From Pseudoxanthomonas japonensis (lineage in GTDB: Bacteria; Pseudomonadota; Gammaproteobacteria; Xanthomonadales; Xanthomonadaceae), in NCBI RefSeq assembly GCF_010093445.1, contig NZ_PDWW01000006.1, positions 62,001 to 126,000 of the forward strand: a stretch of 64,000 nucleotides of DNA, in the 5' to 3' direction. The first letter of the stretch is position 1. Each line of letters opens with the position of its first letter. A model generated the notes under the pieces. The model worked only from the letters and a program-made list of their open reading frames with translations. It searched no databases and was not told where the DNA came from. Of the stretch, positions 48,747 through 57,173 are shown piece after piece. The position numbers were made by a program, and so were the translations under genes.

Positions 48747-48874
48747 TAAGGCTTTATCGCGATCCGGCGCCGAAGGCGGAAACCGGGAGCGGGATCGATG
48801 TCGTTCCGTGTCCGGTTCCACGCAGCAGCGCACGTTCCGGACGCCACCTACCACCGCTGACGGCCTCCAGGCGG

Positions 48875-50533
48875 TCAGCGGACCAGCAGCGCGCACACCA
48901 TCGGCAGCCTGAGCACGCGCGGCACGGCTTCACAGCCGCGCGATCGCCGCACCGGAGGCGGTGCGCTGCGCGCGACGACCGGCGGCGGTGGCGCCCCGAC
49001 CGCCACGCCCGCGCGCTGCGCCGTGCCGCCCTGCAGCAGGGCGGGCGTCGGCGCACTCATCGCGCGCGTGCGAGGACCGACCCGCACCACGAAGCCGCGT
49101 GCCGTTTCCGACACCACCTGGACCCAGTGGCGCTCGTCAGGCGTGCTCCACTGTTCGCCCACCTTCAGCATGGAGCCTTCATTGCCGGAGAAATCCGCTG
49201 CGGGCGTGTCCGTGTCGACACTGCGGGCGATGCCGTAGTCCTCGATCCGGTGGATGATCACCGCATCGCCCGCCAGCGCGGACTCGTAGACCCCTTGCCT
49301 GCGGCGCGCCTCCAGCGTGTAGACCACCGTCCTGTACGGATCGGGTTGCGTGGGCATCGCCAGCACCAGCATCTGCGTGCCGCCGGCGTCGCCCGGGCCG
49401 GCCGCGTCGAGCACGATCTCGTGCGTGTCGCGATTGTCCGCGGCGACGGTGCGCTTCTGGCCGGGCGCCAGCCATCCAAGGCGATCCCGCTGGTACATGT
49501 TCAGGTACTTGGGCAGCAGCCCGTAGGTGGCGTCGGTGGCGGCCCTGCGCCAGGCGTCGCTCATCAGGTCCCAGGGATTGTCGTAGGTGTCGGCATCGCC
49601 GTCGGAATTGTCCGAATGCGGCAGGCCGTAGCCGTGTCCCATCTCGTGCGCAAGCGGCGCCAGGTTGTTGAACGACCACGGTGGATTCCATGTCGCACGC
49701 GTGCATGCGTAGGCACCGTCCAGCGTGGCGCAGGCACCGCCACCCCATGCGCTGCCATCCAGCTCGGCGTTGAACATCAGGTTGACGCCCTGCACGCCAC
49801 TGAAGTCGACCGCGGCGTCGGCCAGCGCGGTGCAATCGGCGAACAGCAGCGACAGGTCCGCGCGCGGCCGGCCGTTGACGGTCGCGACATAGGCGGACCG
49901 CGGCTTCGGCAACGTGTACCAGCCATGCGCGCTGCTGCCGTCCAGGTCGATGGCCCCCTGCGAGACTTCGGACCAGTAGTGGCCCAGCTGTCCCGGCGCG
50001 TTGCCGTACTGGGACTGGAAATACGCGCGCGGCTTCTGCTCGGCGCCCATGTCGGCGAACTTGCACATCAGCGTGACCCAGCGCGTGCTGCCCACCATCG
50101 GCGCCGCGGCCATCACGCGTCCGTCCTGCCCCGCCGCCAACGCGCGCTGCGGCACGCGATCCGCGGGGACGATGGCGCTGATCACCGGTTCGGCCGGGGC
50201 TGCCGACATCACCTTGCCCGCCGACGCGATGTTCGCCCGCATGCCGTAGGACACCGCGACGCGCCGGTTCGCCAGCGCGTACAGGTCGCCGGCCGCACGC
50301 TTGGCCTGCGCCACGTCCAGCCGATGGCGGCGACCGGGGCCGGCATCCAGCCACGCTTCGAACTGCGCGGGCGGTGACGCGCCACTTTTCGTCGCATGCG
50401 GCGCATCGCCCCACCGCAGCTGGAGCACGCCCTGCACGATCTCGTCCGCACGCGCCTCCACCGCCGCCACGCAAGCGAACAGGCAAGCCGCCAGCGCGAC
50501 CGCGCGTGGCGCGGCCTTCTTGTCCAAGCCCAT
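48875..50533 (-). CDS. secreted metzincin-type metalloprotease, tandem copy 2
   Basis: 552 residues from the ATG at 50533, which follows GGAG by six bases. Signal peptide APRAVALAACLFACVAAVEARA. The core matches copies 1 and 3: RWVTLMCKFADM, QYGNAPGQLGHYWSEVS, GGGACATLDGAYACTRATWNPPWS, HEMGHGYGLPH, the Asp-rich loop and LMSDAW. Two cysteines eleven positions apart in the GGGAC...AC stretch suggest a disulfide near the active site. The C-terminal linker is Pro/Ala/Val-rich, and the protein ends GCEAVPRVLRLPMVCALLVR. All zinc ligands are present, so activity is expected. Confidence 0.9.
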   Translation of the reverse strand: MGLDKKAAPRAVALAACLFACVAAVEARADEIVQGVLQLRWGDAPHATKSGASPPAQFEAWLDAGPGRRHRLDVAQAKRAAGDLYALANRRVAVSYGMRANIASAGKVMSAAPAEPVISAIVPADRVPQRALAAGQDGRVMAAAPMVGSTRWVTLMCKFADMGAEQKPRAYFQSQYGNAPGQLGHYWSEVSQGAIDLDGSSAHGWYTLPKPRSAYVATVNGRPRADLSLLFADCTALADAAVDFSGVQGVNLMFNAELDGSAWGGGACATLDGAYACTRATWNPPWSFNNLAPLAHEMGHGYGLPHSDNSDGDADTYDNPWDLMSDAWRRAATDATYGLLPKYLNMYQRDRLGWLAPGQKRTVAADNRDTHEIVLDAAGPGDAGGTQMLVLAMPTQPDPYRTVVYTLEARRRQGVYESALAGDAVIIHRIEDYGIARSVDTDTPAADFSGNEGSMLKVGEQWSTPDERHWVQVVSETARGFVVRVGPRTRAMSAPTPALLQGGTAQRAGVAVGAPPPPVVARSAPPPVRRSRGCEAVPRVLRLPMVCALLVR

Positions 50534-50627
50534 GATGTGCTCCGAGTGCGCGCAGTGCCGCGCGACTACTCGGGACATCGCCAAGACGCGCCGAATGCGG
50601 CAAGCGGATCGGCATTTCCGGCGACGA

Positions 50628-50645
50628 CATTCCGTTTCTGGAATG
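50628..50645. promoter_or_regulatory. CATTCC-N6-GGAATG dyad upstream of protease copy 2
   Basis: A 6-bp perfect inverted repeat lies about 95 bases before the copy 2 start, inside a 262-base gap to copy 3 that holds no gene. It may be a regulator site; the same motif was not seen upstream of the other copies. Confidence 0.3.
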
Positions 50646-50795
50646 GAGGTCGATCTTCGCCTGCGCCGCCTTGCGCATTCCTTCGCGGCGAATACGAATG
50701 CAGTCGTGTCCGCTCAAGCACCGTGTTGTCACTCGTGAATGCGATTACATCGACACTCCACGCACGCCCACATCAATGCATCGCGGCCGCCACGG

Positions 50796-52472
50796 TCACC
50801 GTTCGAGCCATACGCACACCGGCGCCAGCCTCAGCAACGAAGGCAGGGCGTCGCAACCGCGACGGCGCACGGAGGACTGCGGACGGGCGGCGGGTGTGGG
50901 CGCCGAGGGACGCGGCGTGGCGGGCGACGACGAGGCCACCTGCGTCGGACGCTCGAGCACCGGTGCCGGCGAACTCATCGACCGCTGCCGGGGACCGACG
51001 CGCACCACGAATCCCTGTGCGGTGGCGGACACCACTTCCACCCAGTGCAGTTCGTCCGGCGTGTTCCAGCGCCCCCCGACCTTCAGCATCGAGCCTTCGT
51101 TGCTCGAGAAATTCGCCGCCGGCGTATCGCGGTCGACGCTGTACGCGATGCCGTAGTCCTCGAGCCTGTGGATGATCACCGCGTCGCCGGCCAGGTTCGC
51201 TTCGTACGTACCGGTGCGCCGGCGCGCTTCCAGCGTGTAGATCACGGTCTTGTACGGATCGGGCTGCGCCGGCAGGGCGAGCACCACCAGCTGCGTGTTG
51301 GCCGTCTTCAGCACGCTGCCCGCATCGAGCACGAACTCCTGCGTCTCGCGGTTGTCCGCCGCCACGACGCGCTTGCGCGACGCCGGCAGCCAGCCCAGGC
51401 GCTCGCGCTGGTACATGTTCGGATGTTTCGGCAGCAGACCGTAGGTGGCATCGGTGGTCGCGTTGCGCCACGCGTCGCTCATCACGTCCCACGGGTTGTC
51501 GTAGGTATCGCTGTCGCCGTCGGAGTTGTTGGAGTGCGGCAGTCCGTAGCCGTGCCCCATCTCGTGCGCCAGCGGCGCGAGGTTGGCGAACGACCAGGGC
51601 GGGCTCCAGGTCACGCGCGTGCACGTGTAGGTGCCATCCAGCGTGGTGCAGGCGCCGCCGCCCCACGCGCTTCCGTCGAGCTCGCCGTTGAACATCAGGT
51701 TGACGCCCTGGATGCCGGCGAAGTCCACGTCGGCATCGGCCGCTGCCGCACAGTCCGAGAACAGCTCCGACAGCTGCGCCTTCTGCCTGCCGTTGACATC
51801 CGCCAGGTAGGCCGCGCGTGGCTTCGGCAACGTGTACCAGCCGTGCGCGGAACTGCCCGCCAGGTTGATCTGCCCGTAGGAGACCTCGGACCAGTAGTGG
51901 CCCAGCTGCCCCGGTGCGTTGCCGTACTGGTCCTGGAAGAAACTGCGCGGCTTCTGCTCGGTCGCGATGTCGGCGAACTTGCACATCAGCGTGACCCAGC
52001 GCGTGGCGCCGAGCACCGGCGCGGACGCCATCACGCGTCCGTCCGCTCCCATCGCGAGTGCGCGTTGCGGCAGCCGGTCCGTCGGCACGATGGCGCTGAT
52101 CACCGGCAACGCGCCCGATGCGGCCATGACCTTCGACGACGCAGCCAGGGTCGCGCGCGTGTCGTACGACACCGCAACGCGGCGGTTGGCGAGGGCATAC
52201 AGGTCGCCTGCCGCGCGCTGCGCCTGCGCCACGTCCAGCGCCACGCGACGACCGGGCCCCATGTCGAGCCAGGCGTCCAGATGCGGCTGCGCCTGCGTGC
52301 GCCCGGGCTGCGCGCGCGGAGGATCCGCCCACTGCAGCTGCAATGTTCCCTGCACCACCGTTTCCGCCTTCGCATGAAGGCCTGGAAGGATGCATGCCCA
52401 TACCGACATTCCAACGACGAAGAGCGCCCGAACGCTCCTGCGTCGCGTGTCGGCTGATCCGTGTCTGACCAC
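50796..52472 (-). CDS. secreted metzincin-type metalloprotease, tandem copy 3
   Basis: About 558 residues from a GTG at 52472; a TTG at 52490 and an ATG at 52409 are alternatives, and no start has a strong ribosome binding site. An arginine-rich leader precedes ALFVVGMSVWACILPGLHAKA. The catalytic part has RWVTLMCKFADI, GGGACTTLDGTYTC, HEMGHGYGLPH, an Asn-for-Asp change in SNNSDGDSDTYDNPWD and VMSDAW. It is close to copy 2 throughout. The Ser/Thr/Pro-rich linker ends in GCDALPSLLRLAPVCVWLER, nearly identical to the copy 2 end, pointing to a recent duplication. Confidence 0.88.
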   Translation of the reverse strand: MVRHGSADTRRRSVRALFVVGMSVWACILPGLHAKAETVVQGTLQLQWADPPRAQPGRTQAQPHLDAWLDMGPGRRVALDVAQAQRAAGDLYALANRRVAVSYDTRATLAASSKVMAASGALPVISAIVPTDRLPQRALAMGADGRVMASAPVLGATRWVTLMCKFADIATEQKPRSFFQDQYGNAPGQLGHYWSEVSYGQINLAGSSAHGWYTLPKPRAAYLADVNGRQKAQLSELFSDCAAAADADVDFAGIQGVNLMFNGELDGSAWGGGACTTLDGTYTCTRVTWSPPWSFANLAPLAHEMGHGYGLPHSNNSDGDSDTYDNPWDVMSDAWRNATTDATYGLLPKHPNMYQRERLGWLPASRKRVVAADNRETQEFVLDAGSVLKTANTQLVVLALPAQPDPYKTVIYTLEARRRTGTYEANLAGDAVIIHRLEDYGIAYSVDRDTPAANFSSNEGSMLKVGGRWNTPDELHWVEVVSATAQGFVVRVGPRQRSMSSPAPVLERPTQVASSSPATPRPSAPTPAARPQSSVRRRGCDALPSLLRLAPVCVWLER

Positions 52473-52630
52473 GCGCGACCCCGTTTGCAACCGGCGGGTC
52501 GAGATGACGCCGCCATGGCCGGGGTGTCGGCAGGACGCGGACGCTCTTGAGGGCCTTCAGGCGCGAATCGCACCGGATGTTCCGAACTGCGATGCAGGTC
52601 AGGAATCGACAGCGAACATCATCGTTTTAC

Positions 52631-52664
52631 GCCCCGACAACGCGCACTTGCACGATGTCGGGGC
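52631..52664 (-). terminator. 9-bp perfect hairpin after protease copy 4
   Basis: GCCCCGACA and TGTCGGGGC pair across a 16-base loop, 22 bases after the copy 4 stop. No T-run follows on the minus strand, so it may stabilise or attenuate rather than terminate. The 213 bases between copies 4 and 3 hold no gene. Confidence 0.45.
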
Positions 52665-52685
52665 ACGTAGGGACATCCCCTACAT

Positions 52686-54311
52686 TCAGCGCTCGCGGAT
52701 CGCGCAGGCGATGGCAGGCGAACGCATGCCACCAGCGACGCAGCGCGTGACCGCCGGCGTACGTTCGCGCGCACCGCCAGAGGCGGGTTGCGCAGCCGGC
52801 AATGCGAGGGAAGACGGCGCCACCGCGTCCGGTTTCAGGCGTGGCGGCAAGGGTGTGCTCATCACGCGCGCCGGCCCGACCGTCAGCACGAACCCGGTCG
52901 CCGTCTGCGCCTTGACGGTCACCAGGTGCGAGGCTTCGGGCGTCATCCAGCGCTCGCCCACCTTGAACATCGATCCTTCGTTGTTCGAACGGTTCGCGGG
53001 CGGCACGTCGGCATCGATGCTGTAGGCGGTCCCGGACCGTTCGACCTTGTGGATGATCACCGCATTGCCGGCCAGGTTGCCTTCGTACGTACCCTCGCGC
53101 TTCCGTGCCTCCAGCGTGTACACCACGGTGGCGTAGGGATCGGCCTGCGGCGACATCGAGAGCACCAGCATCTGCACGTTCGTCGAGCCCGCCAGGTGCG
53201 CGTAGTCCAGCGTGATGTCGCGCGTCGTCCTGTCGGCGAGCGCCACGATCTGCTGCCGCGGCGCATCCACCCAGCTCAGGCGGTGGCGCTGGAAGATGTT
53301 GATGTGCTTTGGACGCGTGCCGTACGTGGTGTCGCCGACCGCGTTCGACCAGCTGTCGCTCATCACGTCCCACGGGTTGTCGTAGGTATCGTCGTCGCCA
53401 TCGGAATTGTCCGAGTGCGGCAGGCCGTAACCGTGTCCCATCTCGTGCGCGAGCGGGGCGAGGTTGCCGAACGACCACGGCGGGTTCCACGTAACGCGCT
53501 TGCACAGGCGCGCGCCGCGCACCGTGGCGCAGCTCTGTCCACCCCAGGCATAGCCGTCCAGGTTGCCGTTGAACATCATGTTGATGCCCACCGGCGCGGT
53601 CAGGTCGACGGTGTCCGGTGCGGCCGACGCGCAGTCGGCGAACAGCTTGTTGAGGTCTGCCTTGTCCTTGCCATCCACGGTCGTGACATACGTGGAACGC
53701 GGACTGGGCAGCGTGTACCAGCCATGCGCGGTGCTGCCCGTCAGGTTGATCTTGTTGTACGACACCTCGCGCCAGTAATGACCGAGCTGGCCGACGCCTT
53801 CGCCGTACTGGGACTGGAAGAACGCCAGGTCCTTCTGCTCGTCCGCGAGGTCGCTGAACTTGCACATCAGCGTCACCCAGCGTGTGGTGCCGCTGATCGG
53901 TGCAGCCGCCATCACGCGGGCATTGGCGGCATGCATGGGTGCGGATTGCGTCACGCGATCGACAGGCACGATGGCCTCGATAGCCGGCATGGATGACATG
54001 ACGCGTCCCGCGGGCGCGAAGGCCACGGCAACGCGGCGATTGGCCAGCACGTACAGATCGCCCGCCGCCAGCTTCGCCTGCGCGGGATCGAGGCGGATGC
54101 GGGTGCCGTCGTCCTTCAGCAGCGAGGCGTTGAACTGCGGCGCACGCCGTGGCTGTCCCTTCGCCACGGGTGGCGGATCGCCCCATTCCAGATGCAGCAA
54201 CCCTTGTTCGATGGCCTGTGCGCGCGCGTCCGTCGCCGACGACATCGCACACATGACCAGTACCGCCACCGCCCACGCGCGGCACGGCGGCGCCTTGGCA
54301 TCCTTCCCCAT
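52686..54311 (-). CDS. secreted metzincin-type metalloprotease, tandem copy 4
   Basis: 541 residues from the ATG at 54311, three bases after GGAG. Signal peptide WAVAVLVMCAMSSATDARA. The core is shared (RWVTLMCKFSDL, QLGHYWREVSY, HEMGHGYGLPH, SDNSDGDDDTYDNPWD, VMSDSW), but this is the most distant copy in the catalytic region: GGQSC replaces GGGAC, and RHRLSWVDAP replaces the DRLGWL segment. It is first in transcription order. The linker is Pro/Ala/Leu-rich and the end is CVAGGMRSPAIACAIRER, keeping the paired-cysteine and terminal-Arg pattern. A distinct substrate preference is possible. Confidence 0.88.
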   Translation of the reverse strand: MGKDAKAPPCRAWAVAVLVMCAMSSATDARAQAIEQGLLHLEWGDPPPVAKGQPRRAPQFNASLLKDDGTRIRLDPAQAKLAAGDLYVLANRRVAVAFAPAGRVMSSMPAIEAIVPVDRVTQSAPMHAANARVMAAAPISGTTRWVTLMCKFSDLADEQKDLAFFQSQYGEGVGQLGHYWREVSYNKINLTGSTAHGWYTLPSPRSTYVTTVDGKDKADLNKLFADCASAAPDTVDLTAPVGINMMFNGNLDGYAWGGQSCATVRGARLCKRVTWNPPWSFGNLAPLAHEMGHGYGLPHSDNSDGDDDTYDNPWDVMSDSWSNAVGDTTYGTRPKHINIFQRHRLSWVDAPRQQIVALADRTTRDITLDYAHLAGSTNVQMLVLSMSPQADPYATVVYTLEARKREGTYEGNLAGNAVIIHKVERSGTAYSIDADVPPANRSNNEGSMFKVGERWMTPEASHLVTVKAQTATGFVLTVGPARVMSTPLPPRLKPDAVAPSSLALPAAQPASGGARERTPAVTRCVAGGMRSPAIACAIRER

Positions 54312-54452
54312 GATCTCCGACTCCCCAGGTTCCGGTGCGCCTTCCGCACCGCGTCCTGCGTTCTAACCGCTCGCCGGCGCATGCGCCGTGAGTGGTATCA
54401 CATTCTCCACGTGTGGGATGCTGCGCACCTGACACCACCGGCCTTTCACCGC

Positions 54453-54908
54453 ATGAGCACGTCCATCGACTACCACGCCCTCCTCCAGACCGCCATCGCC
54501 GAAGCCCGGCAGGGACTCGCGGAGGGCGGCATCCCCATCGGCGCCGCGCTCTACCACCAGGACGGGCGCCTGCTCGGCTGCGGCCACAACCGCCGCGTGC
54601 AGGAAGGCGACCCCTCCGTGCACGGCGAGACCGACGCCTTCCGCAAGGCCGGCCGCCAGCGTCGCTACCGCGACACGATCATGGTCACCACGCTGGCGCC
54701 CTGCTGGTACTGCAGCGGGCTGGTGCGCCAGTTCAACATCGGCACCGTGGTGGTCGGCGAATCGGTGACGTTCCAGGGCGGCATCGACTGGCTGCGCGAA
54801 TCCGGCGTCGAGGTCGTCGACCTGCACGACCAGGAATGCATCGACCTGCTCGGCGGCTACATCCGCGCCAATCCCGAGGTGTGGAACGAGGATATCGGCG
54901 AGGACTGA
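54453..54908 (+). CDS. nucleoside/cytosine deaminase family zinc enzyme
   Basis: A 151-residue cytidine deaminase-fold enzyme. The zinc site is HGE (SVHGETDAFRKAG, about residue 62) and PCWYC (TLAPCWYCSGLV, about residue 90), giving the H-x-E and PCxxC ligands. The IDWLRESGVEVVDLHDQECI segment and overall length resemble yeast-type cytosine deaminase rather than TadA. It would convert cytosine or a related base to uracil with ammonia release. It is divergent from the protease array across 141 bases. Confidence 0.86.
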   Translation: MSTSIDYHALLQTAIAEARQGLAEGGIPIGAALYHQDGRLLGCGHNRRVQEGDPSVHGETDAFRKAGRQRRYRDTIMVTTLAPCWYCSGLVRQFNIGTVVVGESVTFQGGIDWLRESGVEVVDLHDQECIDLLGGYIRANPEVWNEDIGED

Positions 54909-54918
54909 ACGCCGGACC

Positions 54919-55383
54919 TCAGGCGGGTTTCACCACCATCAGCCAGAAGATGGCGATGACGCTGATGAAGGCTGGCCAGCCCAACCAGAACCACCACCGC
55001 ATCGCGCGGTGGTAAGCCGGCGGCAGCGGCGCGCCGGTGGTGGCCGCCTGCGCCGCGAGATCGCGCGCACGTACCTGCAGCCACAGTACCGGCAACCAGC
55101 AGACACCGATCACGAAGAAGAGCACCAGCGCCGCCTTCACCCAGAACACGTCCAGCGGCAGGCCGAGCAGATGCGTCAGCCACAGGCCGCTGCCCAGTTG
55201 CACCACCACGGCGGGGGCGGTGAAGCAGGCATCGGCGATGACCACCGTGCGCGCCGTGGCGGCGATGACGCGTGCATCGCCGCGCAGGTGCGCCAGCCAC
55301 ATGAAGAAGGCGATGCCCAGGCCCGTGCCGAACAGCAGGGTCGAGGCGAGGATGTGGATCCACTTCACCCACAGGTACGTCAT
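54919..55383 (-). CDS. DUF2269-like integral membrane protein
   Basis: 154 residues with four hydrophobic segments: WIHILASTLLFGTGLGIAFFMW, a central ADACFTAPAVVVQLGSGLWL, VFWVKAALVLFFVIGVCWLPVL and a C-terminal WFWLGWPAFISVIAIFWLMV. Conserved histidine and tryptophan positions in the first helix fit the DUF2269 family. Function unknown. Its ATG overlaps the SDR-DoxX gene stop by one base, so the pair is cotranscribed; this pairing recurs in proteobacteria. Confidence 0.85.
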   Translation of the reverse strand: MTYLWVKWIHILASTLLFGTGLGIAFFMWLAHLRGDARVIAATARTVVIADACFTAPAVVVQLGSGLWLTHLLGLPLDVFWVKAALVLFFVIGVCWLPVLWLQVRARDLAAQAATTGAPLPPAYHRAMRWWFWLGWPAFISVIAIFWLMVVKPA

Positions 55384-56711
55384 CAGCGTCGCTCCGTCAG
55401 GACCCACAGCACGGCCAGGGTCGGCAGCAGCCCCAGGTTCTTCGCCAGTCCGCCCAGCGGGTCCCACCAGAGCGCCGGCACGGCGATGCCCAGCACCAGC
55501 GTATAGGCGAGCAGCAACAGCAGCATCGCGGAGACGGCGGCACGGGGGCGCCGGCCGCTGGCCAGCCACAGGCCGAGCATCAGGTCGGCCACGCCACCAC
55601 CACGGGCCAGCAGCACAGGATCCATCGCATCCAGCGGCGTGCCGGACGACAGGCGCAGGATATCGGCCGCCGGGGTGAGGAAGCCGGCCAGCGCCGACAG
55701 CAGCCAGAGCGCCACCACGGACCATCTCAAGGCCGGCGCAAGGAAATACAGCTCCGCCTGCCAACGGTCCTGCACCTGGCTCGGCGCCGATGCGAGTGCA
55801 TCCTCCAGCGTGCGCGGCCGAATGCCGAAATCGGCCGCCAGCCGCTCGCCCGCGTCCGGCCCCGCCGTGTTGCCGCGCCGGAGCATGCGCCACATGGTGC
55901 GTCCCACCGGACCGCGTCCGAGCGCTTCCATGACGGTGACGGCGAGCGACACCGCGGCCTCGGGCACGGCGACGACACGCGCTCCCGGGACCCGCAGCCA
56001 GCGCCGCCACTGCCCCTGGTAGTCGCGCAACGACAGCGGTGCGGGACCGCCCACGTCATAGATGCCGGTGACGGTGCCCGACGCCGCGCGCGCGACCAGT
56101 TCCCCGAGGTCTTCCGCCGCCAGCGGCTGCACCTGCCAGCGCCCATCGCCCGGAAGCCATTGCACGCCGGGAAATCCTGCCAGCGCACGCAGCAGCGAGG
56201 TGCCGCCATACGAACCGCTGACCGAATACACCACCGAGGGGCGAAGCACGACGGACGACAATGCGAGGCCGCCGAGTCGCTCGTCGAAACGATGCTTGGA
56301 GGCGATGAACGGACCGTCCTCGGGAAGGCCGAGCGCCGAGACCTGCACGAAACGGCCTACGCCGCGTGCCAAGCACGCTTGCGCGAGTGCGAAAGGCGCC
56401 TCGACATGGATCGCCTCGAACGTCTGGCCGCCCTCTTCGCGCAGGATGCCGGCAGCATTGACGACGGCATCCACGCCATCGAGCAGCGGCAGCCAGTCTT
56501 CCAGGCGCACCATCGCCTGCAGGTCGCAGGCGCGCTCATCGTCCGAAAGCGCGCGTCCTTTCGGTCGCACTGCGCGCAACACGTTCCAGCCATGGCGGCG
56601 AAGCGCCGCGACCAGATAGCCACCGATGAAACCCGCGCCACCCACTACCAGCACGGTCCGACCCACGTTGTCCGGCGATGCCTGCGGGAGGGGTTCCATG
56701 CGGTCTTCCAT
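55383..56711 (-). CDS. NAD(P)-binding SDR protein fused to a DoxX-like membrane domain
   Basis: 442 residues. The Rossmann domain (VLVVGGAGFIGGYLVAALRRHG, residues 19-40) belongs to the atypical SDR/NmrA-like group with VNAAGI and an SVVYSVSGSYGG active-site neighbourhood. From about residue 310, four transmembrane helices (FLAPALRWSVVALWLLSALAGF onwards) form a DoxX-like C-terminal domain. A membrane-tethered redox role is inferred; no substrate is known. It is coupled to the DUF2269 gene. An ATG 12 bases downstream is an alternative start. Confidence 0.85.
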   Translation of the reverse strand: MEDRMEPLPQASPDNVGRTVLVVGGAGFIGGYLVAALRRHGWNVLRAVRPKGRALSDDERACDLQAMVRLEDWLPLLDGVDAVVNAAGILREEGGQTFEAIHVEAPFALAQACLARGVGRFVQVSALGLPEDGPFIASKHRFDERLGGLALSSVVLRPSVVYSVSGSYGGTSLLRALAGFPGVQWLPGDGRWQVQPLAAEDLGELVARAASGTVTGIYDVGGPAPLSLRDYQGQWRRWLRVPGARVVAVPEAAVSLAVTVMEALGRGPVGRTMWRMLRRGNTAGPDAGERLAADFGIRPRTLEDALASAPSQVQDRWQAELYFLAPALRWSVVALWLLSALAGFLTPAADILRLSSGTPLDAMDPVLLARGGGVADLMLGLWLASGRRPRAAVSAMLLLLLAYTLVLGIAVPALWWDPLGGLAKNLGLLPTLAVLWVLTERR

Positions 56712-56738
56712 GTCCGTCGAGGAGAGAGAAACGTGGAA

Positions 56739-57077
56739 TCAGGCCTTGCGCACGAACTCCGACTTGAGCTTCATCGCGCCGATGCCGTCGATCCTGCAGT
56801 CGATGTCATGGTCGCCATCGACAAGGCGGATGTTCTTGACCTTGGTGCCGACCTTGACCACCAGCGATGAGCCCTTGACCTTCAGGTCCTTGATGACGGT
56901 GACGGTGTCGCCATCCTGCAGCAGGTTGCCGTTGGCATCCTTGATGACGCGCTCATCGTCGCTGGCCGCCGCCGCATCGGCGGACCACTCGTGTCCGCAC
57001 TCCGGACAGACCAGCTGGGCGCCGTCCTCGTAGGTGTAGGCGGAGGCGCATTGCGGGCAGGGAGGCAGCGTACTCAT
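56739..57077 (-). CDS. zinc ribbon alkylphosphonate-utilisation-type protein PhnA/YjdM
   Basis: 112 residues. The N-terminal zinc ribbon has CPQC (residue 8) and CPEC (residue 24). The PhnA C-terminal domain contains [25 protein letters not shown] and [28 protein letters not shown]. Despite the name, phosphonate metabolism is not established for this family; in E. coli it is YjdM. It lies upstream of the SDR gene on the same strand with a 27-base gap. Confidence 0.92.
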   Translation of the reverse strand: MSTLPPCPQCASAYTYEDGAQLVCPECGHEWSADAAAASDDERVIKDANGNLLQDGDTVTVIKDLKVKGSSLVVKVGTKVKNIRLVDGDHDIDCRIDGIGAMKLKSEFVRKA

Positions 57078-57139
57078 ACGGGTGAAAGCGTCTTGCGGAA
57101 CGAGGTGCGATTGTAACCGACGCCCCGCCGCGACCCGGA

Positions 57140-57167
57140 AACGAAGAACCCGCCTTGCGGCGGGTTC
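57140..57167 (-). terminator. intrinsic terminator after hslU
   Basis: Starting seven bases after the hslU stop on the minus strand, GAACCCGCC and GGCGGGTTC form a 9-bp stem with a 4-base loop, followed by TTCGTTT. Confidence 0.75.
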
Positions 57168-57173
57168 GTGGCG

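Noticed and set aside
43531-50377. Plus-strand frames of 1305 and 1062 codons opposite the M1 peptidase, ubiE and protease genes
   Set aside because: Antisense shadows spanning several unrelated true genes and their spacers; no start signals or domains.
52631-52664. Classical terminator after protease copy 4
   Set aside because: The stem is perfect but no T-run follows on the relevant strand, so it is listed only as a low-confidence hairpin.
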